The notes: a model not told the origin generated them from the letters alone. A stretch of 64,000 bases of DNA from an uncultured Bacteroidota bacterium (GCA_913055635.1 CAJXLK010000002.1:62001-126000), one strand, 5' to 3'. Positions 27,715 to 38,149 are shown, counted from the first letter of the stretch. Numbers and translations: made by a program.

Positions 27715-29232
27715 TCACTGGTGTTCATTGCGCAGCAAGTCGTTGATGGTTTTAACCGGGTTGAAGGTACTCAGGGGGACTTCCACAAAGATGGTATTCC
27801 ACCAGGCCATTGCCCCGTTCCAGAGGCCGGGAAGCTCCTGGGCCTTAAGCTTCCTTCCGCCTTTCGATTTGGTGCTGATGATCCCGGCCGATGGATCACG
27901 GAAGTCAAACAAATCAAATTTTTCTCCCTGGTAATTGCGGATGCCGCAAACCAGGTCAACCGGATTAAAATGCGTGGAAGCATCCAAAATTTCTTTTTGG
28001 CCGGGATCATCCTGGTTGATCTGCGCCTTCTCAACAATCTGGAGGGAAACACTGCCATCGGCGTCGCGTACCCAAAAAGGACCGCCGCCGGGTTCTCCCT
28101 GATTTTTGACCATTCCACAGACCCGGATGGGCCGGTTGAGCTTTTTATGAAGGAAGCCGGCCAGCTCGGAGGAATTGCCACCGATAATTTCCCGGGGAAG
28201 CAACACATTTAGCTCTCGCTGCACAAAATCGGCCATCTGATCAAGTTGCCCTTGTGAAACATCACCGGATTCCAACGCCCGCAAGTATTGAAATATTTGC
28301 TCCTGATAATGCACCAGTATCCCGGCCAGTACTTTTTTATAGTCATAGGTGGTCTTTTTCAACCGGTCGGGCACCACGTTGTCGATATTTTTAATGAAAA
28401 TCACATCTTCCTGGAGCATATTCAAATTGTTCAAAAGGGCCCCATGCCCGCCGGGTCTGAAAAGCAGGGAACCATCCGGATTCCTAAACAGGGCATTGTC
28501 CATATCCACGGCCACCCGGTCGGTTGATTCCTGCTGATTGGAAAAATGCAGGTCATAGTATACATGAAATGTATGTTCGTAAGCTTTGCGTTTGGCATTG
28601 AGATGGGTCTTAAAACCCTGCTGATGCTCGGGAAGCACCGTAAAATGAAGGTTTACCCGGTCATTCCGGTTCAGGCTGTAATGGGCCCCCTCTACCAGAT
28701 GTTCTTCTGCCGGGGTTCGGGTATGATCAGAATAACGGTGAAACTTAATCAACCCCTTGGGCAACTGCCCGTAAGCCAATCCCTCGTCGCCAATTAACTC
28801 CTCTATAACAGGATGATAATGCTTTCTGCGGACCAAATCGTTCAGGTCTTGCCCCTTTTCGGCCAGGGCAGTTTCCAGATCCTCATAAAACGCAAAATGC
28901 CTCAGGTTGTGAATAAACTGCTCCACTTCCTGCGTATTGGCATGTGAATCTTCCAAATATTCAAACAAAAATTTAAACATCCGGGTGGCTGCCCCTGAGG
29001 CGGGAACAAATTTCATTACCCCCTTATGATGCAATGCCTGGTTGTAACGTTGCTGATAATAATCCATATCCGGCTGTGATGGCTGGCGGATGCCATCGCC
29101 AATGGTAGCCGGTTTAACCAGGGGGGAAGAAGGGAAACCCTGTTTAAAATTCAGCACTTGTTGTTTGATATCTTCCTGGCTCAGGCCTTTGCTTTGAATC
29201 TGCCTGATATCCTGGGAGGTAAGTTGTTCCAT
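27715..29232 (-). CDS. DUF4301 family protein
   Basis: 505 residues, full length for DUF4301, a Bacteroidota family with nucleotidyltransferase-like features. Visible blocks are the early SGAATRMFKFLF near residue 90 (glycine-rich, reminiscent of sugar-nucleotide pyrophosphorylases), FRPGGHGALLNNLN at ~250, FIKNIDNVVPDRLK, and near the end GLWNGAMAWWNTIFVEVPL. These fit a nucleotide-sugar transferase fold by inference, and activity has not been shown as far as I know. It has no operon partner. Confidence 0.82.
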   Translation of the reverse strand: MEQLTSQDIRQIQSKGLSQEDIKQQVLNFKQGFPSSPLVKPATIGDGIRQPSQPDMDYYQQRYNQALHHKGVMKFVPASGAATRMFKFLFEYLEDSHANTQEVEQFIHNLRHFAFYEDLETALAEKGQDLNDLVRRKHYHPVIEELIGDEGLAYGQLPKGLIKFHRYSDHTRTPAEEHLVEGAHYSLNRNDRVNLHFTVLPEHQQGFKTHLNAKRKAYEHTFHVYYDLHFSNQQESTDRVAVDMDNALFRNPDGSLLFRPGGHGALLNNLNMLQEDVIFIKNIDNVVPDRLKKTTYDYKKVLAGILVHYQEQIFQYLRALESGDVSQGQLDQMADFVQRELNVLLPREIIGGNSSELAGFLHKKLNRPIRVCGMVKNQGEPGGGPFWVRDADGSVSLQIVEKAQINQDDPGQKEILDASTHFNPVDLVCGIRNYQGEKFDLFDFRDPSAGIISTKSKGGRKLKAQELPGLWNGAMAWWNTIFVEVPLSTFNPVKTINDLLRNEHQ

Positions 29233-29310
29233 GTGTTCGTTATTTTTTAGGTATAAATTTAGTACACTTCAGGCAAAGTGTTGTGGTGTGAATGTAAAAT
29301 ATAAAATATT

Positions 29311-31764
29311 CTATAGTTTCAACACCATTTTGAGGTTTATTCTCCTGGATGTAAGATAGTTGGGGACTGCATACTGCCCGGATTGCCCCTGTTGATTCCC
29401 AACGGTTCGGATCCACTGGTAGGAGATGGTATTTTTAATATCAAGGAGATTGAACACTTCCACCCCGATCCATAAACTCCTGATATAATGGAGGGGATGA
29501 AAGCGGGGATAGTCCTTTCGGGCACCCTGAATGAGTTTGGAGAAGCCCACGTCCACCCGGCGGTAGGGGGGCATGCGATACACCTCATCATAGCGCTGGT
29601 TGTGGGGAGGTGAAAAAGGCAGGGGGCTGCCATAGTGCAGGCTGAGTTGAAGTTTGTAGGAGGGGTGATTGGGGACGTAATCCTGAAAAAACAGGCTGAA
29701 ATGAACCCGCTGATCGGTAGGTCGGGGATAATAGCCCGATTCTCCTTTTATTTGTTGTTGGCCGGGAGCAGCGTCCTGTTTTATCCGGGCACGGGTTTGC
29801 ATCAGGGATAAACTGGCCCACGACTGGGCCCCCGGCACAAATTCACCGTTCACCTTCATATCAATGCCGGCGGCGTAGCCCCGGGCCATATTCCGGCCGG
29901 CGTAATTAATGCGGACATTATCCATTTTATAGGGGATCAGGTGGTCAAGGCGTTTGTAGTACAATTCTGCCTGATATTTAAAGGGGCGGCTCCAGGCCGT
30001 GAAATCGTATTCCGAACCCAACACCAGGTGTATCGATTGCTGGGCTTTAATATCCGGGTTGAGGCTTCCATCCGTCCTCTTCATCTCCTTATAAAAGGGG
30101 GGTTGATAGTAATACCCCCCGGAAAGGTGAAAACGCAGGCGACGGTTCCACAGGGGTTCAAATGCCAGGCTGAAACGCGGGCTTAACAGCCATTGCCCGT
30201 TATAATCCCAGTGGGAAAAGCGTATCCCGCCATTTAGATACCAACCTCCCGCGCCGGGCTGAAAACGATAGGTATCCTGAAAATATCCCGTGAAACGGGT
30301 GGATCGAACCGTATGTTCCACATTTTGAGCATGGTATAAATGGACCGCCGAAGCACTGTAAGGGATGGAATAGCCGGCTGAATCCACATATTTCCATTCA
30401 TTGGTGCGGTCGTGCAGATACTCCCGCTTATAGGTAACCCCCCATTTGAGCAAATGGTTGCCCGAATTGAACGTGCCCCGGTGCTGCAAAGTCGTGATCC
30501 GCCCCTGCAACTGGTTGCGGGCATGTTCCAGGTAGCCTCCCACCCCAATGTTGATGATGCTGTCGCCATAGGTGTCCGAATCCATCGACTGATCCAGTTC
30601 ATTCAAATAATACTCGCCCAAAATATCGTAATTCTCCGACTCAAGGGTCCGGTATCGCGAAGCGCTAAAACGCAGGTTTAAATCGCTATGGGGTGAATAG
30701 TCCAGGGTTAAAGCCCCCATGTAATTTTCAAACCGATCCTCCTCCTGGCCTTCGTAATACACCTTCATGCTCAGGGTCTTCTGCAGGGTCCCGAAGGATG
30801 TTTCCCGGTTTTGAGGAACGAACCGGTAACGATTCAGGTTATAGTTGCCCAGGAATTCCAGGGAAAGCTGATTCGTCAACCGATATGTCAGGTAAGTTTG
30901 TAAATCATAGAACGCCGGTTGATAATCACCCTGCACATCCAGTGAATTTAAAAGGTAGGAAGTCGATTTATAGCGGAAGCCGGTGTTATACGTCAAACGC
31001 CCTCCAACAGTATCTTCCAGATGGACTGATCCGCCCAGCAGGCTCATTTCGACCTTGCCCGAGAAAGCCCGGGGTTTATTATAGCGAATATCCAGCACCG
31101 AAGACATCTTGTCTCCATACTGAGGCTGAAAACCGCCGGCGGAAAAATTGATGGATGAAACCATATCGGAATTCAGGAAACTGAGCCCTTCATGCTTGGC
31201 ATTCCTTATATTGATTGGACGATAAACCTCTATGCCATTGACATATACCAGGTTTTCATCGTAATTACCTCCCCGGACGGAATACTGGTAACTGAGTTCA
31301 TTGCGGGAGGTCACCCCCGGCATTTTCTTAATGATCCCCTCTACCTCACCGGCTGCCGTTGGCAACATCTCAAAATCTTTCTGGTCAATCTGTATAAGGC
31401 TTCGGTCCTGTTGCCAGGATCCCCGTACCTCAACCCGGTTGATCTTCTGTACTTCCCGTTTTAACCTTATAAGAACCGGCTTTTCCTCCATAAGGCCCTG
31501 GAGAGCCAGACGCCGGGTGCGGTAGCCGATATTGGATACAATCAGGGTATCGCTCCAATCCGGGTGAATCCGTAGCTGAAAATTTCCGTCGATGCCGGTG
31601 CTGGTGCCTACAGCCGTATCCTTTAACCTGAGGTTGACCCCGGGGATGGGTTCATCTTTCGGACCTACTACTCGCCCTTTTAATTCGAGGGAAGGCTCCT
31701 GGGCTGTGGTCAGACAGGCCAAAAAGGAAAAGAGAAAAATGAAAAAACTTTTTTTCAACAACAT
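29311..31764 (-). CDS. TonB-dependent outer-membrane receptor
   Basis: 817 residues. A signal peptide (MLLKKSFFIFLFSFLACLTTA) is followed by a carboxypeptidase-regulatory-like domain (LELKGRVVGPKDEPIPGVNLRL, GIDGNFQL), a plug domain (TAAGEVEGIIKKMPGVTSRNE, then VRGGNYDENLVYVNGIEVYRP) and a large barrel rich in Tyr/Arg strands ending RRINLKMVLKL. I use the ATG at 31764, since the longest frame opens at a TTG eight codons earlier. No SusD partner or enzyme genes are adjacent, so the substrate is unknown. It is not a standard polysaccharide utilisation pair. Confidence 0.9.
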   Translation of the reverse strand: MLLKKSFFIFLFSFLACLTTAQEPSLELKGRVVGPKDEPIPGVNLRLKDTAVGTSTGIDGNFQLRIHPDWSDTLIVSNIGYRTRRLALQGLMEEKPVLIRLKREVQKINRVEVRGSWQQDRSLIQIDQKDFEMLPTAAGEVEGIIKKMPGVTSRNELSYQYSVRGGNYDENLVYVNGIEVYRPINIRNAKHEGLSFLNSDMVSSINFSAGGFQPQYGDKMSSVLDIRYNKPRAFSGKVEMSLLGGSVHLEDTVGGRLTYNTGFRYKSTSYLLNSLDVQGDYQPAFYDLQTYLTYRLTNQLSLEFLGNYNLNRYRFVPQNRETSFGTLQKTLSMKVYYEGQEEDRFENYMGALTLDYSPHSDLNLRFSASRYRTLESENYDILGEYYLNELDQSMDSDTYGDSIINIGVGGYLEHARNQLQGRITTLQHRGTFNSGNHLLKWGVTYKREYLHDRTNEWKYVDSAGYSIPYSASAVHLYHAQNVEHTVRSTRFTGYFQDTYRFQPGAGGWYLNGGIRFSHWDYNGQWLLSPRFSLAFEPLWNRRLRFHLSGGYYYQPPFYKEMKRTDGSLNPDIKAQQSIHLVLGSEYDFTAWSRPFKYQAELYYKRLDHLIPYKMDNVRINYAGRNMARGYAAGIDMKVNGEFVPGAQSWASLSLMQTRARIKQDAAPGQQQIKGESGYYPRPTDQRVHFSLFFQDYVPNHPSYKLQLSLHYGSPLPFSPPHNQRYDEVYRMPPYRRVDVGFSKLIQGARKDYPRFHPLHYIRSLWIGVEVFNLLDIKNTISYQWIRTVGNQQGQSGQYAVPNYLTSRRINLKMVLKL

Positions 31765-32011
31765 GAACCCTTTGTTATCACAACACAATAATAATATTTT
31801 TTAACGCAATCCGCATGCGAATATTTTTTGGTCCCATTTCAATCAGGGATTACCCCGGATTCAATCAGGGATTACCCGCAAGTGGTACATAAATCAGAAA
31901 AGGCAGTGTTTGGGGTCAGGGGCCGTATACCATATCTGTTGTTGCTATGCACCCAGGGTCAGGATCGATCAGATTCGCAGCGTCCGGGAAATTGTTTCAT
32001 GGCAGTTGTTG

Positions 32012-35000
32012 TTATGAATCATCCCGTTTTTTACTGGTTTTCAGCTTAAAATAATGTTTGGAAATGGGCGTATTGTTCTCGAAATAAAAGGTTTTTCCCC
32101 ATTGATGGGTAACTTTCCGGTAAACATCAGCAATGCCATCGTAATTGACGATGACCTTTTTGACCTTATAATTTTCCTTATCCTTGTGTTCTACGGTAAT
32201 GCCTTCCGGATATTGGCGGGCCAACTCACTGCGATAGGTATACTGATTTTTCGCCCCGGAAGAATCGCTGGATGAAGAGGAAGAATAATCCTGTTTGGAT
32301 TCCGGGTTTGTGTTTTGCTGGTGTTTTTCGCTTTTCTGCCTTAAAGCCTGCGTTTGCTCCATCTGCTGAATCCTTTTGCGGCACAGCCGGATCCTGTTCT
32401 GGGGATATTCCTTGTTGGGTTTATAAGCCAGGGCTTGCTGATAAAAAGCCTTGGCATCGTAATAATTATTTTTATCAAACAGGGCATCTGCTTTCTGGAT
32501 GTTTTGGGTATAAAGAGAATCCATTCTTTTCTGGCGCCGGCTTGCTCGTTTCTTTCGGGCCAGCAGGTTTTTAATCCGCCCGATTTGCCGGGAGGGATAT
32601 TCGGCTTTGGGTTTAATCTCCAGGGCTTTTTCATACTGATCGATGGCCCCCCGGTAGTGGGTATCTTCATACAATGAATCGGCTTTATTGATGGCCTTTT
32701 GATAGGCCATTTCCCGTTCCCTGCGCTTTTGTTCCAGGATGGAATCGATCTTTTGGATTTGGTCCGGGGGATAGGCTTCTGAAGGCTTAACCCGGGAAGC
32801 CTCGCTGTATTTTTTACGGGCCTGTTGATAATCGTTGCCATTGAAGTATTGATCGGCCTGGCTGATCAAACGCTGATATTTCCGGGCCACGGTTTTTCTC
32901 CTTTGTTGCCTGGCCTTTTTATTGGCCAGCAAATCGTTAATTTTAGCAATCTGTTGCTGGGGGTACTTTTTGCCAGGTTTGATAGAAAGGGCCTTTTCAT
33001 AGGCCTGGATGGCTTTCTGATAATTTTCCCGGTCAAAATGGCGGTCTCCAGCTTCCAGGGCCTGTTGATAATTCTGGTTCTTTTCGCGTCTTTTAGAGAG
33101 AATTTGCTCAATCTGGTCAATCTGCCTGCGGGGGTAATCCTGGTCGGGTTTCAGGGAGAGGGCTTTTTGGTAGAGCGTTTTGGCCCCCTTGTAGGTCTCT
33201 TTCTCAAAACGCTGGTCGGCCTGCTCAATGGTCTGTTTATACTTTTCGTTCAGGGCTTGTTGGCGGGCTTTGGCCTGCTGCCTTTTCTTCAGGATCTGAT
33301 CGATCCGGTCGATGCGTTGGCGGGGATAAGGTTCGTTGGGCTTCATGCTCAAAGCTTGCTGGTACAAACCTTTGGCTTTGTGGTATTGTTCTTCCTTAAA
33401 GGCCTGGTCCGCCTGTTTAATTTGCTCCTGATAGGCCTGGCGGGCTTGTTTTTTCTGCTGAAGACGCTGAAGGATGCGCTCAATTTTGTGGATCTGTTGG
33501 GATGGATAATCCTTATTGGGTTTGACATCGAGAGCTTGTTGATAGCTCTTGCGCGCCTGGGTATAGGATTCATTGTCAAAGGCCTGATCCGCCTGATCGA
33601 TCAGTGACTGATAACGCTGATTGCGTTTTCTGCGCTCTTTGAGGATCTGCTTAATTTTTTCAAGGCGGTTTTGGGGATGGGTGCTTTTGGGCTTGATCTC
33701 CAGGGCCTTTTGGTAGGAATCGCGGGCCATTCTATACTTGTTGGCCTCAAAATGCTTATCACCCCGGGCAATGGCTGTCTCATACCGCTGCTGTCGCCTT
33801 TGACGGCGTTGGACGATTTGTTTTATTTTTTGAAGCTGCTGCCGGGGATAATCGGCTTGCGGTTTCACATCAAGGGCTTTCGAATAGGCACCCTTCGCCT
33901 TTTGATAGGCTTCCCGGTCAAAAGCTTTGTCCCCCTGGCCGATCAACTTTTCATACCGCCTTTGCTCGGCTTTTCGCTTTTCAAGGATCGAATCAATCCT
34001 GGCCAGCTGTTCATCGGGATAAGAATCAGCCATATCCATGTCTGCCGCCTTTTGGTAAAGATCGGTGGCCTGGCTGAAATTTTCAGCGGTAAAAGCTTTA
34101 TCACCCTGGCGAATGGTATTTTGATACTTCTGTTTAAGCGCCCTCTGCTTTTCGATGCGCTCGGCTATTTCCCGGAGCCTCTCCTGGGGATGTTCTTTGC
34201 CGGGGAAAAGCTTCAATGCCTTCTTGTAACCATCCCGGGCCTGGCGCAACCGGTCTTTTGAAAAATGCTGATCGGCCTGATCGATGGCCTGGCGGTAATT
34301 TTCCTTTCGCTGGGCCTGTTGCTGACGCCTTTCCCGCAGGATGCGCTCAATCTTGCTGATCTGCTTCCGGGGATAATCTTTGGAAGGGAAATACTCCAAA
34401 GCCTCCTGATATAAGCCTTTTGCCTGGTCAAATGCTTCCTGGTCCATCTGCTCATCAGCTTTCTCTATGGCTTTATCATACCGGGCTTTCTTCGCTTTAA
34501 GCTCCTTAATCGCTTCGCGGGCTTTATCGATCTGGCGGCTGGGATAACCATCATCAGGGCGCTTATTCAGGGCCTTTTGATACTGCTCGATCGATTCACG
34601 GTATTTGTGACGCTCAAACAACCGGTCGGCCTGATCAATGATCTTTTGGTAAGCCTTATCCTTGAGCCGCTTCCGTTGATTGAGAATCTCATCTATACGC
34701 GACATCATCTTACGGGTGTACCGCTTAGCATATCCAAATCCCTGGGCCGACCGCTTATAAAGGATCTTCGTGACCGGCTCTTCCAGGGCTGAAACATCCA
34801 AACCGGGATACTCCTTGAAAAGTCCAATGGGAAACTCCACCTTCCATTCCCCCTTTTGACCCTTTGGAACAGTCGAATTGACCCGGATCTTCTTCTTTAC
34901 AAATCCTTCCTTGGTAAAGGTGATGGTATATTCATTGCCCAACCCCATCTTAATCTCAAATTGCCCCCCTTCGCCGGATTGAAGATTCTTTACGGGTTGC

Positions 35001-35176
35001 GATCCTTTATAAACCTTTATTACCGCCCCTGAAAGCGGTTCCTTGCTTTGCTCAACCATCCCCGATAAAATCAAATGACCCGCTTCCTGCTGGGCCATTA
35101 ATAACCTCGGGCAGGTCAAAAGTACCAGCAATGCCACCCTAAAAAAATGCCGCTTGGTTAAAACCCTTTGGTTCAT
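32012..35176 (-). CDS. Exported protein with 13 TPR-like repeats
   Basis: 1054 residues. A signal peptide ends near LLMAQQ, and a carboxypeptidase-regulatory-like domain covers ~30-125 (LILSGMVEQSKEPLSGAVIKVYKG). Then 13 tandem repeats of ~57-63 residues run from ~175 to ~970. Each has a helix pair of the form Y-x2-I-x2-A/G-D-x2-F-x4-Y-x2-A-x2-Y-x2-A-L-x2-K-P, a YP-x-x-Q/R-I-x-x-I joint and an Arg/Lys/Gln-rich coiled linker. The C-terminal ~80 residues contain a Ser/Asp linker and a short beta region (YTYRSELARQYPEGITVEHKD). Similar proteins are common in Bacteroidota, where some sit near gliding or secretion genes; none are visible here. A periplasmic or outer-membrane scaffold is inferred. 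Confidence 0.85.
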   Translation of the reverse strand: MNQRVLTKRHFFRVALLVLLTCPRLLMAQQEAGHLILSGMVEQSKEPLSGAVIKVYKGSQPVKNLQSGEGGQFEIKMGLGNEYTITFTKEGFVKKKIRVNSTVPKGQKGEWKVEFPIGLFKEYPGLDVSALEEPVTKILYKRSAQGFGYAKRYTRKMMSRIDEILNQRKRLKDKAYQKIIDQADRLFERHKYRESIEQYQKALNKRPDDGYPSRQIDKAREAIKELKAKKARYDKAIEKADEQMDQEAFDQAKGLYQEALEYFPSKDYPRKQISKIERILRERRQQQAQRKENYRQAIDQADQHFSKDRLRQARDGYKKALKLFPGKEHPQERLREIAERIEKQRALKQKYQNTIRQGDKAFTAENFSQATDLYQKAADMDMADSYPDEQLARIDSILEKRKAEQRRYEKLIGQGDKAFDREAYQKAKGAYSKALDVKPQADYPRQQLQKIKQIVQRRQRRQQRYETAIARGDKHFEANKYRMARDSYQKALEIKPKSTHPQNRLEKIKQILKERRKRNQRYQSLIDQADQAFDNESYTQARKSYQQALDVKPNKDYPSQQIHKIERILQRLQQKKQARQAYQEQIKQADQAFKEEQYHKAKGLYQQALSMKPNEPYPRQRIDRIDQILKKRQQAKARQQALNEKYKQTIEQADQRFEKETYKGAKTLYQKALSLKPDQDYPRRQIDQIEQILSKRREKNQNYQQALEAGDRHFDRENYQKAIQAYEKALSIKPGKKYPQQQIAKINDLLANKKARQQRRKTVARKYQRLISQADQYFNGNDYQQARKKYSEASRVKPSEAYPPDQIQKIDSILEQKRREREMAYQKAINKADSLYEDTHYRGAIDQYEKALEIKPKAEYPSRQIGRIKNLLARKKRASRRQKRMDSLYTQNIQKADALFDKNNYYDAKAFYQQALAYKPNKEYPQNRIRLCRKRIQQMEQTQALRQKSEKHQQNTNPESKQDYSSSSSSDSSGAKNQYTYRSELARQYPEGITVEHKDKENYKVKKVIVNYDGIADVYRKVTHQWGKTFYFENNTPISKHYFKLKTSKKRDDS

Positions 35177-35573
35177 TGATGTTATTAGCGCTTAATTCGT
35201 TTATTACCTTTGAGGCTCATAATGCTTTTTCCACCATCAATCAGTGGTTTATCAGTCCAGACAACTTTCAAATTTTATACCACATGTTTTATACCTAAAA
35301 TACGAGCAATAAATAAAATGGTTCCTGGAAAACAGCCCGATAACAAAAATACAAGATGGGCGGGCACCCTGGTTATGATTTTCCAAAATATTATCCCCTC
35401 AATATGGTGATTTTGCTCACCCCTTTCTATGGAACCCCAAAGCCCCCTGACCATAAATTTATAGGACAAGGGTACTTCTGTTATTAAAAAAACAGTTCGA
35501 TAAACGGATATTTGCTGATAAAATATATATTTGTATACACATTCGTTCATTGTAAAATCCTAAACAAACCACC
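35177..35573. other. Divergent intergenic region before the sugar-nucleotide cluster
   Basis: About 400 bp between the TPR protein gene (-) and UDP-glucose dehydrogenase (+). It contains the -7 element at 35526-35533 and otherwise AT-rich sequence with no credible gene. Confidence 0.55.
35526..35533 (+). promoter_or_regulatory. Bacteroidota -7 promoter element before UDP-glucose dehydrogenase
   Basis: Reads TATATTTG, an exact TAnnTTTG match, 41 bp before the ATG of the dehydrogenase. No TTTG at 19-21 bp upstream was found; a TTTG lies only 11 bp away. Confidence 0.4.
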
Positions 35574-36902
35574 ATGAAAATATCCGTAGTTGGAACCGGC
35601 TATGTAGGGCTGGTATCAGGCACCTGCTTTTCAGAGACGGGCATTCACGTGACCTGTGTTGACGTTGACGCCAACAAAATTGAGCGGCTCAACCGGGGCG
35701 AAGTACCCATCTATGAGCCGGGGCTGGAGACGTTAATCGATAAGAATGTCAAAAAGCAGCGGCTGCATTTCACCACCAGTTTAAAAGAGAGTCTGGAAGG
35801 CAGTGAGGCTTTGTTTATTGCTGTAGGTACCCCACCCGACGAAGACGGCAGCGCTGATCTGAAATATGTACTGGATGTAGCCCGGGAAGTGGGCAGGCAT
35901 CTTGAACATTATATGGTTATTGTAACCAAAAGCACCGTACCCATTGGCACGGCCAAAAAGGTTAAAGCGGCCGTGCAGGAAGAACTGGATAAAAGGGGTT
36001 CCGATGTGGAATTTGATGTGGCCTCGAACCCTGAATTTCTTAAAGAGGGCGATGCCATTGAAGACTTCCTGCGGCCCGACCGCATTGTGATCGGAACCGA
36101 AGCCGACCGTGCCGAGCAAGTTTTGCGGCGCCTTTACAAACCTTTCCTGCTCAACCAGCATCCCATCCTTTTCATGGACATCCCTTCGGCCGAATTGACC
36201 AAATATGCAGCCAATTCGATGCTGGCGACTAAGATCAGCTTCATCAACGACATCGCCAACCTGTGTGAGCGGGTGGGTGCCGACGTCAATCAAGTGAGAA
36301 TGGGCATCGGCAGTGACTCTCGCATCGGCTACAAATTCATCTATGCCGGCACCGGCTACGGGGGTTCCTGCTTCCCCAAAGATGTCAAAGCCCTGATCAA
36401 AACTTCCGACGAACACAACCACTCCCTGGAGGTGCTTAAAGCCGTTGAGCGGGTCAACGAAAAACAAAAGGGCATCCTCTTCGACAAGCTTTCCCATCAT
36501 TTTAACGGGCAGCTGAAAGGCAAAAAAATCGCCCTCTGGGGACTGGCCTTTAAACCCAATACCGATGACATGCGGGAGGCTCCTGCCATCACCATCATCG
36601 AAAAACTGCGCCAGGCTGGTGCCCGCATCGTTGGTTATGACCCGGTGGCCATGCATGAAGCCCAACGCAAGCTGGGAGATGCCCTTGAATATGCCAACGA
36701 TCAGTATGAAGCCATCGATGGCGCCGACGCCCTGATCCTCGTTACCGAATGGTCGGAATTCAGGGTCCCCGAATGGGAAAAAATGGAGAAACGGATGAAT
36801 CAGAAAATCATTTTTGATGGCCGCAACATATATGAGCCCAGGGATATGGAACAATGGGGGTGGACCTATTACGGAATAGGCCGTTTGCCGGTTAACGCAT
36901 GA
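35574..36902 (+). CDS. ugd: UDP-glucose 6-dehydrogenase
   Basis: 442 residues. It oxidises UDP-glucose to UDP-glucuronate with two NAD+. The NAD-binding motif is GTGYVGLVSG at residues ~7-16. STVPIGTAKKV and NPEFLKEGDAI are conserved, and the catalytic cysteine is Cys266 in GGSCFPKDVKAL. The C-terminal domain has WGLAFKPNTDDMREAP. It is followed by UDP-xylose synthase, which uses its product, after a 305-bp gap carrying repeats. Confidence 0.94.
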   Translation: MKISVVGTGYVGLVSGTCFSETGIHVTCVDVDANKIERLNRGEVPIYEPGLETLIDKNVKKQRLHFTTSLKESLEGSEALFIAVGTPPDEDGSADLKYVLDVAREVGRHLEHYMVIVTKSTVPIGTAKKVKAAVQEELDKRGSDVEFDVASNPEFLKEGDAIEDFLRPDRIVIGTEADRAEQVLRRLYKPFLLNQHPILFMDIPSAELTKYAANSMLATKISFINDIANLCERVGADVNQVRMGIGSDSRIGYKFIYAGTGYGGSCFPKDVKALIKTSDEHNHSLEVLKAVERVNEKQKGILFDKLSHHFNGQLKGKKIALWGLAFKPNTDDMREAPAITIIEKLRQAGARIVGYDPVAMHEAQRKLGDALEYANDQYEAIDGADALILVTEWSEFRVPEWEKMEKRMNQKIIFDGRNIYEPRDMEQWGWTYYGIGRLPVNA

Positions 36903-37207
36903 ACAAGGTTTCCTGGTTCCCGAAAAACAGGCCGATGAAGTGTCCATGATCAAATCATCCCCAAACGGCCAAATGGAATTTACCAGGAAACCCGCATGCT
37001 TTATGCATCGACTTGTTGTTAAATTCCGGGGATGCGGGTTTGATATGACCCAATAATGCATCTAAAAATCAATGAACATACAAAGCCACAGGTTTTCCGT
37101 TGGACAGAAAAAGGCCCTGCGCCTGCAGCAATAAGGCCCGGCTGCAACATGATGCCTGTGGCTGAAAAAAAGGCTCCTGTGTGAGCCTGTTGTAAAATCC
37201 AAAACCT
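36903..37207. other. Intergenic region between ugd and UDP-xylose synthase
   Basis: 305 bp. It contains a fifth copy of the palindromic element (36985-37044). It also has a longer-range inverted repeat, AGCCACAGG at 37084-37092 and CCTGTGGCT at 37155-37163, the second followed by a run of A. The segment TTGTAAAATCC just before the downstream ATG also occurs before ugd, suggesting a shared leader motif. Confidence 0.6.
36985..37044. repeat. Dispersed copy of the GCATG palindromic element
   Basis: Arms AAACCCGCATG (36988-36998) and ATGCGGGTTT (37032-37041) flank a loop containing ACTTGTTGTTA. Arms and loop core match the four units of the array at 26464-27010, 10 kb away, so the element is dispersed and not only tandem. 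Confidence 0.8.
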
Positions 37208-38149
37208 ATGAAAAAACGCATTCTGGTGACCGGCGGAGCGGGGTTTATTGGTTCTCACCTGTGTGAGCGCCTGCTCAATGAGGGCAACGAAGTGCTTTGC
37301 CTGGACAACTTCTTTACCGGTTCCAAAGAGAACATCGTTCACTTGATGGACAATCCCTATTTTGAGTTGATTCGCCATGACATCACCCAGCCTTATTACG
37401 CCGAGGTGGAGGAGATCTACAACCTGGCCTGTCCTGCTTCGCCGGTTCATTATCAGTACAATCCCATTAAAACCATCAAAACTTCGGTGATGGGAGCCAT
37501 CAACATGCTGGGGCTGGCCAAGCGCATCGGGGCCAAAATACTGCAGGCCTCCACCAGCGAAGTCTATGGCGATCCCACCATCCATCCCCAGACGGAAGAT
37601 TACTGGGGCAATGTCAATCCCATTGGCAAACGCTCCTGTTATGATGAGGGCAAGCGATGTGCCGAATCGTTGTTTGTGAACTACAACCTGCAGAACAACG
37701 TAAACATCCGTATAGCGCGCATATTCAACACTTTTGGCCCCCGCATGAGCCTGAACGACGGGCGGGTCATCTCCAACTTTGTCATCCAGGCCCTTCAAAA
37801 CCAATCCATCACCATCTTCGGCAGCGGCGAACAAACCCGAAGCTTTCAATATGTGGACGACCTCATTGAAGGCCTGATTCAACTGATGGACAGCGACGAT
37901 CAGCACACTTATCCCATCAACCTGGGCAATCCCGGAGAGTTTACGATGCTGGAGCTGGCCCGCCAAATCATTGATATGACCCATTCTTCTTCCCGGCTGA
38001 GTTTCCACCCCCTGCCAGAAAACGACCCCATTCAGCGACAACCCGATATCTCCCTGGCCAAAGAACAATTGGGTTGGGAACCAGTGGTCAACCTCGACAG
38101 GGGCCTGCAACGTACCATTGAATACTTTAAAAAACAACTGCAAAAATGA
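37208..38149 (+). CDS. uxs: UDP-glucuronate decarboxylase (UDP-xylose synthase)
   Basis: 313 residues, extended short-chain dehydrogenase. The NAD motif is GGAGFIGS at residues 9-16, the active-site block is STSEVYGD, and the catalytic Tyr145/Lys149 are in SCYDEGKR. The segments [21 protein letters not shown] and [14 protein letters not shown] are typical of UXS and distinguish it from dTDP-glucose 4,6-dehydratase (RfbB). It converts UDP-glucuronate to UDP-xylose. It overlaps rfbA by 4 bp (ATGA). Confidence 0.9.
   Translation: MKKRILVTGGAGFIGSHLCERLLNEGNEVLCLDNFFTGSKENIVHLMDNPYFELIRHDITQPYYAEVEEIYNLACPASPVHYQYNPIKTIKTSVMGAINMLGLAKRIGAKILQASTSEVYGDPTIHPQTEDYWGNVNPIGKRSCYDEGKRCAESLFVNYNLQNNVNIRIARIFNTFGPRMSLNDGRVISNFVIQALQNQSITIFGSGEQTRSFQYVDDLIEGLIQLMDSDDQHTYPINLGNPGEFTMLELARQIIDMTHSSSRLSFHPLPENDPIQRQPDISLAKEQLGWEPVVNLDRGLQRTIEYFKKQLQK

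Noticed and set aside
32825-33607. 260-codon hydrophobic plus-strand frame opposite the TPR protein
   Set aside because: It is antisense to 13 well-defined repeats. Its apparent Leu/Ile/Phe-rich repeats are the reverse complement of Lys/Gln-rich codons.
35781-37061. 426-codon minus-strand frame opposite UDP-glucose dehydrogenase
   Set aside because: It is antisense to an unmistakable enzyme and shows no family motifs of its own.
37208-38149. dTDP-glucose 4,6-dehydratase (RfbB)
   Set aside because: Its position before rfbA suggests RfbB, but the [14 protein letters not shown] and SCYDEGKR segments and the 313-residue length are those of UDP-xylose synthase.
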